Below the pieces are notes generated by a model that saw only the letters and a program-made list of their open reading frames with translations, searched no databases and was not told the origin of the DNA. A stretch of DNA of 50,543 nucleotides from an uncultured Bdellovibrionales bacterium (lineage in GTDB: Bacteria; Bdellovibrionota; Bdellovibrionia; Bdellovibrionales; JAMPXM01). This document shows positions 40,316 through 49,208 of the stretch, piece after piece; positions within the stretch are counted from its first letter, which is position 1, and each line of letters starts with the position of its first letter. The stretch spans positions 1-50,543 of the forward strand of contig CALBDW010000086.1 in the NCBI GenBank assembly GCA_937927435.1. Direction: 5' to 3'. The position numbers and the translations under genes are program-made.

Positions 40316-40780
40316 TCACTCTTTCAGGCTGTCGATCACTTGGCGGATCGTCTCGTCATCGAAACCGCGATTGGCGAGCAGCCGGTGGATCTTCTTACGA
40401 CTTTCATAGTCGATCTGGGCGCCAGAATCCAGCGACTCCCGCAATTGGGCTCCTATTTTCGAAAGGACGAGGGCCCGGCCTTTGCTGATTTCGTTCTCTG
40501 TGTCTTTCTCGATCGAGGGTAAACCTTTAGATCTTAAAAAGAGTTCAATGTAACGGTGCCCTTTTCGCTTCGAATCCAGGCGTGCAGCCACGCGTTTGGC
40601 GAGCTCCTCGGGCGGCGCCAGCCAGCGGTTTTGCCTGGCGTAGGCGATCGCGTATTCGATTTCCTCTGCGCTGTATTCGGCGTTTGCGAGCTTGCGGCGG
40701 AGTTCGAGTTCGGAATGATCGCGACGGGCGATGAGGTCCATCACCTTGTGTCGCGCGGTTTTCCGAACTTTAGTTTTCAT
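40316..40780 (-). CDS. recX: RecX family regulator of RecA
   Basis: 154 residues, the usual RecX length, with the helical repeats DLIARRDHSELELRRKLANA, AIAYARQNRWL and RRKIHRLLANRGFDDETIRQVI. RecX caps RecA filaments. Here it is 2.7 kb from recA rather than next to it, and it is translated from a start that overlaps the end of pilT by 11 bases, so it is in the pilT operon. Confidence 0.9.
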   Translation of the reverse strand: MKTKVRKTARHKVMDLIARRDHSELELRRKLANAEYSAEEIEYAIAYARQNRWLAPPEELAKRVAARLDSKRKGHRYIELFLRSKGLPSIEKDTENEISKGRALVLSKIGAQLRESLDSGAQIDYESRKKIHRLLANRGFDDETIRQVIDSLKE

Positions 40781-41954
40781 CGTCGTCCTTATCGTCGATC
40801 GGGTCGATTTCGAGACTGTCGGTCCGGCGCCAGTCGCCGCGGACGCGTTCTCTCAGTTCGACGTTGCCGTGCCAGCTGCCTTCGGCGATTCCCGCAGCCC
40901 GGAGCTGGAAGTCCTCAGGGTTATTGCTGAGGCTGAGGGCCTCATCATATTCGATGAGGTCGTTGGCGAGAAGGTCCATTAAGCTTTGATCGAAAGATTG
41001 CATGCCCCACGAGTCTTTACTTTCCTCGATGACGTGGTGGAGGTCTTTCGTGCGGTCGGGATCCTCGATCATTTCCTTGACCCGTTGGTTATTGATGAGG
41101 ATTTCGACCGCGGGCACGAAGCCGGTCTTGTCCTTGCGGCGTGCCAAGCGCTGGCTGATCACGGCTCTGAGGACGCTGGCCAGCTGGCGGCGGATCTGTT
41201 CCTGTTCATGAGGCTCGAAGGCCGCGAGGATGCGGTTGATCGACTCCTTGGCGTCCAAAGTGTGCAAAGTGGACAGAACCAAATGCCCCGTCTCAGCCGC
41301 CGTCAACGCGATTTTGATCGTTTCTTTGTCGCGCATCTCACCGATCAGGATCACGTCGGGGTCCTGACGGAGCGCCGAGCGCAGGGCGGCTTCGAACGTC
41401 GTTGTGTCGAGGCCGAGTTCCCGTTGCGAGATGATGCTCTTGCGGTCGCGAATCAGGAACTCGATCGGATCTTCGATGGTCAAAATGTGCGCGTTTTTCG
41501 TGTTGTTGATGTGGTTGATCATCGCCGCCAGCGTGGACGATTTCCCCGAGCCTGTGGTGCCGGTTACGAGGATGAGACCGCGCTCGCTGCTGGCGATCTT
41601 TGCGAGAATCGGAGGAAGATTCAGGTCCTCGAGTGTCGGGACGTTGTAGGGGATGTTCCGGATCACCATGCGGACGGAGCCGCGTTGGCGGAAGATGTTG
41701 ATCCGGAAACGGCCCAGCCCCGTGACTCCGTAACCGACGTCAACTTCCTTCATCTCCATGAAGACGCGCTTCTGTTGTTCATCGAGAATGGACAGCGCCA
41801 TTTCCTCGATCTCGGCGCTCGTCATTTGGGGAAGTCCTTGTTCCAGTGGGCGAAGCTTCCCATGCCGCCGGATCACTGGAACCAAGCCTGCCTTCAAATG
41901 AACATCGCTCGCGTTTTTCTTTAACGCCAAGGCGAGGATTTCGTTCAAAGTCAC
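40770..41954 (-). CDS. pilT: Twitching motility ATPase PilT
   Basis: 394 residues. Walker A GTTGSGKSS near residue 132, the acidic box GEMRDKETI, and HTLDA (His box) are as in PilT/PilU. PilT retracts type IV pili, which in Bdellovibrio-like predators are needed for prey entry. The C-terminus has an extra acidic end (DPIDDKDDDEN). The 243-base gap before pgpA holds its promoter, though no boxes could be called with confidence. PilU is an alternative; PilT is preferred on the AIRNIPYN-like segment and length. Confidence 0.93.
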   Translation of the reverse strand: MTLNEILALALKKNASDVHLKAGLVPVIRRHGKLRPLEQGLPQMTSAEIEEMALSILDEQQKRVFMEMKEVDVGYGVTGLGRFRINIFRQRGSVRMVIRNIPYNVPTLEDLNLPPILAKIASSERGLILVTGTTGSGKSSTLAAMINHINNTKNAHILTIEDPIEFLIRDRKSIISQRELGLDTTTFEAALRSALRQDPDVILIGEMRDKETIKIALTAAETGHLVLSTLHTLDAKESINRILAAFEPHEQEQIRRQLASVLRAVISQRLARRKDKTGFVPAVEILINNQRVKEMIEDPDRTKDLHHVIEESKDSWGMQSFDQSLMDLLANDLIEYDEALSLSNNPEDFQLRAAGIAEGSWHGNVELRERVRGDWRRTDSLEIDPIDDKDDDEN

Positions 41955-42224
41955 GGGTTCTGATCCTTCTCGTGTTTCTCTGCGTGCGTGATCGGGCGCA
42001 TGAAGGCTTAAGCTTAAATTTTAGACATTCGCCGCCTCTGAACGCCCGCGAAATTTCAAATCTCTTATAGTTTACGGGTGCTTTCTGAGGTGTGTCGAGT
42101 CTGGGTGAGGTGTTTAGGGCGAGGTCCAGAGTCGAGGTTTTTCAGTGCTGAATAGCTGACGCCTTGTTTCTCGAGCGAGTTCTCCGTTCTTTGTCTTTTG
42201 ACACAGGAGAAAGGCGCGGGCACA

Positions 42225-42722
42225 GTGCACTGCGTGAGACGGCGAACAATCGAAAGTCTGGTGACTGGACTTTATCTCGGAAAGCTTCCGTTCATGCCCG
42301 GCACCTTCGGCACATTGCTCGGCATTCCGGTCGCCTGGCTTCTTATGCAAATTTCCGTGCCCGCGTATCTCTTCATTACGATTCTCTTCATTGTCGGCGC
42401 GGCGGCAATTTGTGAGGTTTACGAGCGAATGACCGGACACCACGACTCGAGTGAAGTCGTGATTGACGAAGTCGCGGGATATCTCGTGGCGGCGGCGGCT
42501 CTGCCGAACACATGGCAAACGTTCTTTGCCGCTTTTATCGCGTTTCGTTTTTTCGATGTTTTGAAACCTCTCGGGATTCGCTCGATCGATCGGCGGGTTA
42601 AGGGCGGCTTCGGGACGGTCCTTGACGACGTAGCTGCGGGTCTCGCCGCGAATGTTGTTTTGCAGTTCGTTTATATGAAAACGGATTGGTTGGGAGTGCA
42701 ACTTGTCGGCGCCGGCTTTTGA
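42225..42722 (+). CDS. pgpA: Phosphatidylglycerophosphatase A
   Basis: About 165 residues with membrane segments. The signature GLYLGKLPFMPGTFGTLLG at the start and EVVIDEVAGYLVAAAALP with the following FRFFDVLKPLGIRSIDR are diagnostic of PgpA, which dephosphorylates phosphatidylglycerol phosphate in phospholipid synthesis. The start is uncertain: GTG at 42225 or 42234, or TTG at 42198; the ribosome binding site AGGAGA (42205-42210) with AAAGG (42210-42214) favours one of the GTGs. Its end overlaps the pncC start by 20 bases. The preceding gap from 41955 to 42224 shows no gene. Confidence 0.9.
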   Translation: MHCVRRRTIESLVTGLYLGKLPFMPGTFGTLLGIPVAWLLMQISVPAYLFITILFIVGAAAICEVYERMTGHHDSSEVVIDEVAGYLVAAAALPNTWQTFFAAFIAFRFFDVLKPLGIRSIDRRVKGGFGTVLDDVAAGLAANVVLQFVYMKTDWLGVQLVGAGF

Positions 42723-43263
42723 ACATCCCTGGGCCGTGGCTCTTTCGCAGCGGCTGAAGGAGAGGAATGAGACGATCGCGTTCGCGGAAAGCTGCACAGG
42801 CGGACTGCTCTCTTCTTTGGTTGCGCGGATTCCCGGCGTGTCGACTGTATTTATGGGGTCGCTCGTCACGTATTCGAATGAAGCGAAAGTGAAGCTTCTC
42901 GGCGTGCCCGAGGATGTTTTGCGAGCGAATGGCGCCGTCAGCGCCCCGGTCGCATTGGCGATGGCGAAAGGCGCACGTGAGCGGTTGGGGGCGGACTGGA
43001 GCGTTTCGATCACGGGAGTTGCGGGTCCGGGCGGCGGAACACCCCAGAAGCCGGTGGGGACTGTCTTCTTGGCGCTCAATGGCCCGGGGCTTGATGGCCG
43101 CGGTGTGGAACGGGTGACAAAACGCCTCTTTCGGGGAACTCGTCGGGAAATTCAGTTCCGGTCGGCTCGTTATGCCCTGGCTATGATGTTGATTGAACTC
43201 GGATTTTCGAAAGAGGAACTCAGAAACTTGTTGGCGGCGGAAAAAGCGGGAAAAAGACGTTGA
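42703..43263 (+). CDS. pncC: Nicotinamide-nucleotide amidohydrolase (CinA C-terminal domain)
   Basis: 186 residues, a stand-alone CinA C-terminal domain. TIAFAESCTGGLLSSLVARI and GAVSAPVALAMAKGARERLG and SITGVAGPGGGTPQKPVGTVF are its core motifs. It hydrolyses NMN to nicotinic acid mononucleotide in pyridine nucleotide salvage. The TTG start follows TGGGAG and lies within the pgpA end. This pgpA-pncC-recA order is common in proteobacteria and Bdellovibrio-like bacteria. Confidence 0.93.
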   Translation: MSAPAFEHPWAVALSQRLKERNETIAFAESCTGGLLSSLVARIPGVSTVFMGSLVTYSNEAKVKLLGVPEDVLRANGAVSAPVALAMAKGARERLGADWSVSITGVAGPGGGTPQKPVGTVFLALNGPGLDGRGVERVTKRLFRGTRREIQFRSARYALAMMLIELGFSKEELRNLLAAEKAGKRR

Positions 43264-43356
43264 CGATTATTTACACCCAACTTACACATATAAAAGTCGC
43301 GTTGATCGAAGCCGAAAGTTTCGCGCGCAACCTTTGTTTCGTAAGGGTTTGAAGGT

Positions 43357-43397
43357 CGTTATCGCTTCTCGAGCTGGTATCGAAAGAAGCGGTAACG
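43357..43397 (+). other. Hairpin in the recA leader
   Basis: CGTTATCGCTTCT (43357-43369) pairs with AGAAGCGGTAACG (43385-43397): 13 bp with one G-U pair and a 15-base loop. It lies 81 bases before the recA start in the 215-base gap 43264-43478. A TATAAA box at 43289-43294 is the only -10 candidate seen. No LexA-type palindrome was found here. Confidence 0.6.
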
Positions 43398-43478
43398 AAT
43401 GGATGAATGAGGTTATAAACAGCATCAGGTTCGTACGGAAATGCGGCCTGAACCACTTTAACCGGAGGGAAGACACGC

Positions 43479-44708
43479 ATGTCTATCCGCACAGCAGATG
43501 TTAAGTCCGATAAGAGCGTCGCAAGCGAAAAAGCGAAGGCTCTTGAACTCGCGATTTCCGCGATCGAGAAGCAATTCGGGAAAGGCTCGATCATGCGCTT
43601 GGGCAGCAATGAGAGCCTGTACCAAGATGTTCAAGTGATCAGCACGGGCGCTCTGAGTTTGGATATCGCTTTGGGAATCGGTGGTCTTCCCCGCGGCCGG
43701 ATCGTTGAGATCTACGGTCCGGAAAGCTCTGGTAAAACCACGTTGGCTCTCACGACGATCGCCCAAGCGCAAAAGCAAGGCGGTGTCGTGGCCTTTGTCG
43801 ATGCCGAGCATGCGCTCGATATCGGTTATGCCCGCAAGCTCGGCGTGAAAACCGAAGACCTTTTGGTTTCGCAACCGGATACGGGCGAACAAGCTCTGGA
43901 AATCACGGAAACCCTGGTTCGCTCGGGTGCTATCGACGTTCTTGTTGTCGACTCGGTCGCGGCTCTCACTCCGCGTGCGGAAATTGAAGGTGAAATGGGC
44001 GACAGCCACATGGGCTTGCAAGCGCGCTTGATGTCGCAAGCTTTGCGTAAGCTCACAGCCGCCATCAGCCGTAGCAAAACGCTCGTGATCTTTATCAACC
44101 AAATCCGCATGAAGATCGGCGTGATGTTCGGTAACCCCGAAACCACGACCGGCGGTAACGCGCTCAAGTTCTATTCGAGCGTCCGTCTCGATGTCCGTCG
44201 CGTCGGCGCGATTAAGAACGGTGAGGACGTGATCGGCAGCCGGACGGCCGTGAAAGTCGTGAAAAACAAATTGGCGCCACCGTTCGGCAAGGTCGAGTTC
44301 GATCTTATGTACGGCGAAGGCATTTCGTACGAAGGTGACCTTTTGGATCTCGCGGCGAAATACGACATGGTGGAAAAATCGGGTGCTTGGTACAGCTACA
44401 ACGGCGAGCGAATGGGCCAAGGTCGTGATCAGGCGAAGCAGTTCCTGCGTGAGAATCCGCACATCACCGAAGAGCTTCACCGCAAAATCCTCGAGCTCAA
44501 TAAAATCGGCGTGATTTCGCCGATGACGATGACCGAAGAGGAAAAGGCGGAAGCGCTGAAGGATGAGCAAGAGGCGGCTCAAGAGGCTATGCAAAAAGCG
44601 GCTGATGATCGCAAAGCCTCGGCGAAAGGTTCTGCGGTGAAGGCAACCGCGGCGGGCAAAGCGTCCGCTCCGGCCACGAAGCGCGCCGCTCGTGAAGTGA
44701 GTCACTGA
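43479..44708 (+). CDS. recA: Recombinase RecA
   Basis: 409 residues; usual RecA is about 345-360. Walker A GPESSGKTT, the GSIMRLG start, AFVDAEHALD, GDSHMGLQARLMSQALRKL and INQIRMKIGVMFGNPETTTGG are intact. The last 60 residues, after DEEQ-like acidic part, are an unusual Lys/Ala-rich tail (KASAKGSAVKATAAGKASAP). ATG 43479 follows GGAGGGAA (43467-43474). Terminated by a strong hairpin at 44745. Confidence 0.98.
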   Translation: MSIRTADVKSDKSVASEKAKALELAISAIEKQFGKGSIMRLGSNESLYQDVQVISTGALSLDIALGIGGLPRGRIVEIYGPESSGKTTLALTTIAQAQKQGGVVAFVDAEHALDIGYARKLGVKTEDLLVSQPDTGEQALEITETLVRSGAIDVLVVDSVAALTPRAEIEGEMGDSHMGLQARLMSQALRKLTAAISRSKTLVIFINQIRMKIGVMFGNPETTTGGNALKFYSSVRLDVRRVGAIKNGEDVIGSRTAVKVVKNKLAPPFGKVEFDLMYGEGISYEGDLLDLAAKYDMVEKSGAWYSYNGERMGQGRDQAKQFLRENPHITEELHRKILELNKIGVISPMTMTEEEKAEALKDEQEAAQEAMQKAADDRKASAKGSAVKATAAGKASAPATKRAAREVSH

Positions 44709-44744
44709 GGCGTGCCTGAATACACAAACTGGTGCTTATACGAA

Positions 44745-44779
44745 ACGGCCAGCGAGTCGACCGCTGGCCGTTTTTTATT
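44745..44779 (+). terminator. Rho-independent terminator of recA
   Basis: ACGGCCAGCG (44745-44754) pairs with CGCTGGCCGT (44762-44771), loop AGTCGAC, then TTTTTATTT. The stem is 10 bp and perfect, 36 bases after the recA stop. Confidence 0.95.
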
Positions 44780-44850
44780 TGGGGAGCGGATTTTACATGC
44801 GTGTAAGGTTGTAGGGAGAGTGTCGCGAGCCAATTGAACCGCGGTGGGGA

Positions 44851-45420
44851 TTAAGGAGTCACACGGCCGAGAGTCAGTAGCACGAGATCTTTGGTTTCAT
44901 CGTCAACTAAGACGAGAACGCGCGATTCGCCACCTGTCCGGAGGATACGGGCGCTGTGGATGAAAACGTCGGGGCGCGTAAGCGCTGCCTTTACGGCCGC
45001 TTTGAAGGATTTTTGAATCATTGCACCCGCGTCCTCAGATCCGTCGCGGAAGCTGAGGGAATTCAAGAATTGTTCGAGGGTTTGCCGGATTGAGGACTCC
45101 GACGGTGAAACGGGGCTCAGTTCCAAGATTTGAACTTCGCTGGGTCCGCCGGAGATATCGGTCAGAAGTTTCGCGATGGTTCTTTCGTGGTTTTCGATTT
45201 CGGCCCATCGGTACGATTCGAAGGTCAGGCGTTCAGAACTCCAGGAGTCATCCAGGGTCCCTTCCAAGCGGGCGAACCATCGGTTCACGAGATTAAGCGG
45301 CGCGCTTTGAGCCATATGAGTGGTGATCATGCGTGTGGCGCCCGCGTGTGTCGCTCCCCATAATTTTGCGTTGGGTAGCGCTCCGATCAGTAGGAAGATG
45401 ATCGCAACAGCCCTTTTCAT
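44851..45420 (-). CDS. Secreted protein of unknown function
   Basis: 189 residues from ATG 45420 (MKRAVAIIFLLIGALPNAKL), with a probable signal peptide. The C-terminal half (QILELSPVSPSESSIRQTLEQFLNSLSF and VFIHSARILRTGGESRVLVLVDDETKDL) has alternating helices and strands. No family recognised. An in-frame ATG at 45438 is an alternative start. It stands alone between recA and lysC. Confidence 0.6.
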   Translation of the reverse strand: MKRAVAIIFLLIGALPNAKLWGATHAGATRMITTHMAQSAPLNLVNRWFARLEGTLDDSWSSERLTFESYRWAEIENHERTIAKLLTDISGGPSEVQILELSPVSPSESSIRQTLEQFLNSLSFRDGSEDAGAMIQKSFKAAVKAALTRPDVFIHSARILRTGGESRVLVLVDDETKDLVLLTLGRVTP

Positions 45421-45560
45421 TTTCCCCTTACCCTTCACTCTTCAAATCGTGAATGCGCGGGGACAATAGCACATGTGAGAAAGCGATTCGAGGCCTCTGG
45501 AAAGATTCCAAAAGCGGCGACGTTTTTCGGCCCGAGCGGAGAGAGGTCGTCAAAATTCAT

Positions 45561-46760
45561 TTATGAAGGGCGCAATCCGTGGATCAGCCGGATGCATTGT
45601 TCGCGGTTTTTAGCATCCACGATGACGGTCACGCTCATGGCGCCGAAAATCATTTTGTGAAGGGGAATTTGCGCTGCATTTAAGACGCCCGCGATCTCGG
45701 CCGGCAGGGGCGAGGCATACGCGCCTTGGCAAGTGGCGGTGACGCTGGAAAGTTCGATCGGATCGATTTCGAAAACTGGGTTTTGGGCGACCATCCGGCG
45801 AATGGCCGTTAACGTTTCTTGCGGAGCCGTGATGAGCAGGCGGCAGGCCGATTCTTCCGTTTCGCTGTCGAGGAGTTGGGGAAGGGGAAGATTTTCTTTG
45901 TTCAGCGAATCGTTAAGAGTTTTGAAAGCTTCCGCCAAGTTCGGGGTTTTCACCCTTAACCGCACGACCTCTTTGTGGGAGTTAACGGACAGAATTCGCG
46001 CTTGTTCGTACATGGGGGCTTCTCCGTCGATTATAGTATGCGCACCTTCGCCATGAGCCAGGGCGATTTTAATGGGAATGTTGAGGAGAGCGGCGAGCTC
46101 CACGCTTCGGTAATGCAGGACTTTGGCTCCCCAAAACGTCATGTCGAGCAGAGCATGGTAATGCAGGTGCGGAATATGAACCGTCGTTTGGATGATATTC
46201 GGATCCGCTGAGTGCACGCCATCGACGTCTTTCAGGATCTCGCAGCGGCCCGCTTTGAAATATGCGGCCATGGCGACGGCTGTCGTGTCGGAACCGCCTC
46301 GGCCGAGGGTCGTGACTTCTTTCGTTTTCGGCGACACGCCTTGAAAGCCGGCGAGAACGACGACGTGCCCTTGCGCGAGTTCGCTTTCCACCCGCGTCGG
46401 TTTGATGTCGATGATGCGCGCGTTGGAATGCAGCTCATCCGTTAAGACGCCGGCTTGGCTTCCTGTGAAGCTGATGGCCGGGCAGTTGCGGTCGTTGAGA
46501 GCCATGCTCATCAGAGCCATGCTCACGCGTTCGCCGGTCGTGAGCAACATGTCGAGTTCCCGGCGGCTCGGAGCGAAGCTGATTTCGTGAGCCAAGGCGA
46601 CCAGTTGATCGGTCGTTTTTCCCATGGCGCTGACGACTATGATGAGCGGGTGACCGGCTTCATGTAAGCGCGCGATGCGGGCCGCGACGTCGCGGATTTG
46701 GCCTGTGGTCGCAAGGGAACTGCCACCGTACTTTTGGACGATCAATTGCGGAGCCGACAT
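45561..46760 (-). CDS. lysC: Aspartate kinase
   Basis: About 399 residues, a normal LysC size. First step of lysine, threonine, methionine and diaminopimelate synthesis. The motif QKYGGSSLATT, LTTGERVSMALMSMALN, TLGRGGSDTTAVAMAA and the C-terminal ACT domains (LRVKTPNLAEAFKTL) are visible. ATG 46760 follows AGGAG on this strand; an upstream ATG at 46832 adds a basic segment with no ribosome binding site. It is transcribed after the MltD-like gene (22-base gap). Confidence 0.95.
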   Translation of the reverse strand: MSAPQLIVQKYGGSSLATTGQIRDVAARIARLHEAGHPLIIVVSAMGKTTDQLVALAHEISFAPSRRELDMLLTTGERVSMALMSMALNDRNCPAISFTGSQAGVLTDELHSNARIIDIKPTRVESELAQGHVVVLAGFQGVSPKTKEVTTLGRGGSDTTAVAMAAYFKAGRCEILKDVDGVHSADPNIIQTTVHIPHLHYHALLDMTFWGAKVLHYRSVELAALLNIPIKIALAHGEGAHTIIDGEAPMYEQARILSVNSHKEVVRLRVKTPNLAEAFKTLNDSLNKENLPLPQLLDSETEESACRLLITAPQETLTAIRRMVAQNPVFEIDPIELSSVTATCQGAYASPLPAEIAGVLNAAQIPLHKMIFGAMSVTVIVDAKNREQCIRLIHGLRPS

Positions 46761-46782
46761 GCGCTCTCCTGTTCGCGCGCTC

Positions 46783-48012
46783 TTAATTTCTCGCGGTTGG
46801 ACGGTCATCGTTGGTCGCTTGCAGGCGAACAAATTGCGTGACCGCCGCTACGGCCCCTTTTGGAACGCGAATCTCATGGCCTTTCACTTCTCTCGGGATG
46901 AACCCTTTCAGAAGCTCGCTGTTGAGACTCTGCAAGTACTTCGCGCTGACGCCGAGATAGGCCGCCAGGTTTACGATGTCCGTGCCTCCGGGTACCGTGA
47001 CCGTTTCATACGATAGCGGTAGCTGATATTCAAGGTCCCGGAAACCGTAAAGCGCAGGCGCTTTCGAAATGAGAATGGCTGCAATGATCTTCGGCACGTA
47101 GTCGCGCGTTTCCGCTGGCAAGGCGCCGCGATCGGCTAGTTGCCAGAAGTTCTTCGTTCCATACTTTTTGATGAGGCGGCGCACGCCGTTTTCGCCCATG
47201 TTGTAGCTGGCTGCCACCAAATACCAAGATCCGAATTGCTGATAGAGATCCGACATGTACCGGATCGCCGCCCGGGTTGATTTGAGGAAATCCTGACGTT
47301 CGTCGACCCACCAACTGATTTTGAGTCCGTAGCGTTGGGCGGTCGGAGCGATGAACTGCCACATCCCCAAGGCGCCGGCGTGGCTCTGCGCATGAGGAAC
47401 GAACCCGCTCTCGATCATCGCGACGTAAGCTAGATCCTGAGGCAAGCCCGCCTGCGCGAGCTCGTGTTGGATGATCGGCATGTACCGAGAGGAACGCTCA
47501 AGCCACGTCTTGAACGTGCTACGGCCGGTGGTTTGAAAGTAACGGATCCAAGCGCGGACACGCGCATTGTAGGTCACCGGAATGTCGAAGAAGAGAGGTG
47601 TGTCGCTCGCGTGTGAAAGCTCCACCTTTGACGTTTCGAAAAGATCGAGGCGCTTGAGCGGCTCCGTGGGAACAAACGGCGGAAGAGCGTTCGTGTCCTC
47701 TGATTTTTTGGCGACTTGCGGAGGAACCGCTTGCGCGCGTTGCGGCTCATTCGAGACTGTGGGCTTCGCGGGCGGCGCCGGCTGAGATGGCGTTTTCACC
47801 GCAACGGGTTCCGACGGCCGGGCCGTGAACGCCTGTTCGAGCAATTGCAGTTCGCTTCGGATTTCCTTTTGAATCGGTGTCGCTCTGCGGACGGATTTCG
47901 ACGCGCGTTGGATCTTCCGTTCGCGCTCGAAAGTCTGGCAGCCGGTGATCAGGACCGAAATGAGGGTGAGGCTTAAGACACTGATGCTGATCCTGAACCG
48001 ATGTTGCGTCAT
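46783..48012 (-). CDS. MltD-like membrane-bound lytic murein transglycosylase
   Basis: 409 residues. Signal peptide with lipobox LITGC, a Pro-rich linker (KTPSQPAPPAKPTVSNEP), then a SLT domain with ESGF (catalytic Glu), GALGMWQFIAPTAQRYGL and AASYNMGENGVRRLI, and a C-terminal LysM-like module (LAAYLGVSAKYLQSLN). Cleaves peptidoglycan glycan strands. The layout (lipoprotein, SLT, LysM) matches MltD. In a predator such enzymes may also help in prey entry, but that is not shown by sequence. Confidence 0.9.
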   Translation of the reverse strand: MTQHRFRISISVLSLTLISVLITGCQTFERERKIQRASKSVRRATPIQKEIRSELQLLEQAFTARPSEPVAVKTPSQPAPPAKPTVSNEPQRAQAVPPQVAKKSEDTNALPPFVPTEPLKRLDLFETSKVELSHASDTPLFFDIPVTYNARVRAWIRYFQTTGRSTFKTWLERSSRYMPIIQHELAQAGLPQDLAYVAMIESGFVPHAQSHAGALGMWQFIAPTAQRYGLKISWWVDERQDFLKSTRAAIRYMSDLYQQFGSWYLVAASYNMGENGVRRLIKKYGTKNFWQLADRGALPAETRDYVPKIIAAILISKAPALYGFRDLEYQLPLSYETVTVPGGTDIVNLAAYLGVSAKYLQSLNSELLKGFIPREVKGHEIRVPKGAVAAVTQFVRLQATNDDRPTARN

Positions 48013-48272
48013 CGGTTCATTTTAGTTGTTACCGATTGAAAACGTCGAGAGCGCCGAGGTCGAGGACCGGTGCCGTTGTCTTGACGCCTCTGTCATCGAA
48101 TTGACGTTCGCGGCACGACTTTCGTTGGGATGATTCGAATGGCGGAAAGCCAGGCTGGCGCTTTCCGTATCGGCAAAAACGGCCGCGAGCATGAGTCCAA
48201 TTTCAATCGGGGTCAAATTCAATTCGTTTGTCTTGGTGCGGGTGGTCTCGCCATTCGGTCCGCTTCGATCCG

Positions 48273-48288
48273 TGGCACCCCGATTGCT
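48273..48288 (+). promoter_or_regulatory. Consensus sigma-54 promoter of the flgFGA genes
   Basis: TGGCACCCCGATTGCT is an exact match to TGGCAC-N5-TTGCW with GG (48274-48275) and GC (48286-48287) ten bases apart. It lies about 80 bases before the flgF start in the 357-base gene-free stretch 48013-48369, which otherwise shows no other gene or clear element. A sigma-54 (RpoN) flagellar promoter is expected for rod genes. Confidence 0.85.
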
Positions 48289-48369
48289 TCATTTAGCTGA
48301 CAGGGAACGGGTGAGGGCCTCGCGCCGAATGCGGCGTTCAGGGTTCTCCAAGGAAGGGGAAGCCGATCC

Positions 48370-49188
48370 ATGAGTAAAGGAATCTATACGGCGGTCAGTG
48401 GGGCGATGGCGCAAACTGCGCGTCTCGACACGATCGCCAACAACCTGGCCAACGTCAACACTCCCGGATTTAAAAGGGACGGTCAGCTTTTTCGCGAATA
48501 TCTGACTTCGTACGAGAAAGAGCCGGGCACCATCACAGTACCGCGTATTCCGGCTTCCATCGAATCGTTCTACGACGTGCAAGGCGGAGATAAATCTTAC
48601 GTCGAGGCGGTCGGCACGTATACGGATTTTTCCCAAGGCGCCCTGAAATCGACGGGGAACCAACTCGATTTTGCGATTGAGGGCGACGGTTTTTTTGAAG
48701 TGCTGACACCGCAAGGAGTGCGCTTAACCCGAGTTGGTTCGTTCACTCTCGACGGCGAAGGTCGTCTGGTGACGAAACAGGGATTCCCGGTTTTGCGCGA
48801 AGGTGCGCCCGGTGAAGACCCGGCGGGGCGCGAGATCCGTTTGACGAACGCCAACGTGGCCATCACTCCGTCAGGTGAGATCGCGGAGGGTGGTGAAGTC
48901 CTCGGCCGTTTGTCGGTCGTCACCGTCGAAGATAAAGACGCGCTCCAGAAAATCGGAAACTCTCTTTTCGCGCTCAAAGACAATATGGAACCCCAGGTTG
49001 TGGCGGCGGCGGGATTCTCCCTCCACCAAGGCTACATCGAATCGAGCAATGTGAATCCCGTGCGTGAAATGACGGACATGATCATGACGACACGGGTTTT
49101 CGAAAGCACGCAAAAGGGCATTCAGGCCTACGACCAAATGATGGGTAAGGCCGTGAATGAGGTTTCGAAACTCAACGGAGTGGGCTAA
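48370..49188 (+). CDS. flgF: Flagellar rod protein FlgF
   Basis: 272 residues. Begins with the axial-family helix GIYTAVSGAMAQTARLDTIANNLANVNTPGFK, here as MSKGIYTAVSGAMAQTAR, and ends with ESSNVNPVREMTDMIMTTR, as in FlgF. FlgF forms part of the proximal rod of the flagellum. ATG 48370 follows GGAAGG (48352-48357). The gene is separated from flgG by 20 bases, and both are read from the sigma-54 promoter. Confidence 0.93.
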   Translation: MSKGIYTAVSGAMAQTARLDTIANNLANVNTPGFKRDGQLFREYLTSYEKEPGTITVPRIPASIESFYDVQGGDKSYVEAVGTYTDFSQGALKSTGNQLDFAIEGDGFFEVLTPQGVRLTRVGSFTLDGEGRLVTKQGFPVLREGAPGEDPAGREIRLTNANVAITPSGEIAEGGEVLGRLSVVTVEDKDALQKIGNSLFALKDNMEPQVVAAAGFSLHQGYIESSNVNPVREMTDMIMTTRVFESTQKGIQAYDQMMGKAVNEVSKLNGVG

Positions 49189-49208
49189 GCCGGAAGGGTG
49201 AATAGACG

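Noticed and set aside
43264..43478. LexA box (TTAC-N3-GTAA type) before recA
   Set aside because: TTACAC occurs twice, but no palindrome of that form is present.
43458..44705. 415-codon open frame opposite recA
   Set aside because: Antisense shadow of recA codons with GC-rich third positions; no supporting start signal.
48022..48222. Small 66-codon ORF on the minus strand before flgF
   Set aside because: It begins with TTG, has no ribosome binding site and overlaps no conserved motif; probably chance.
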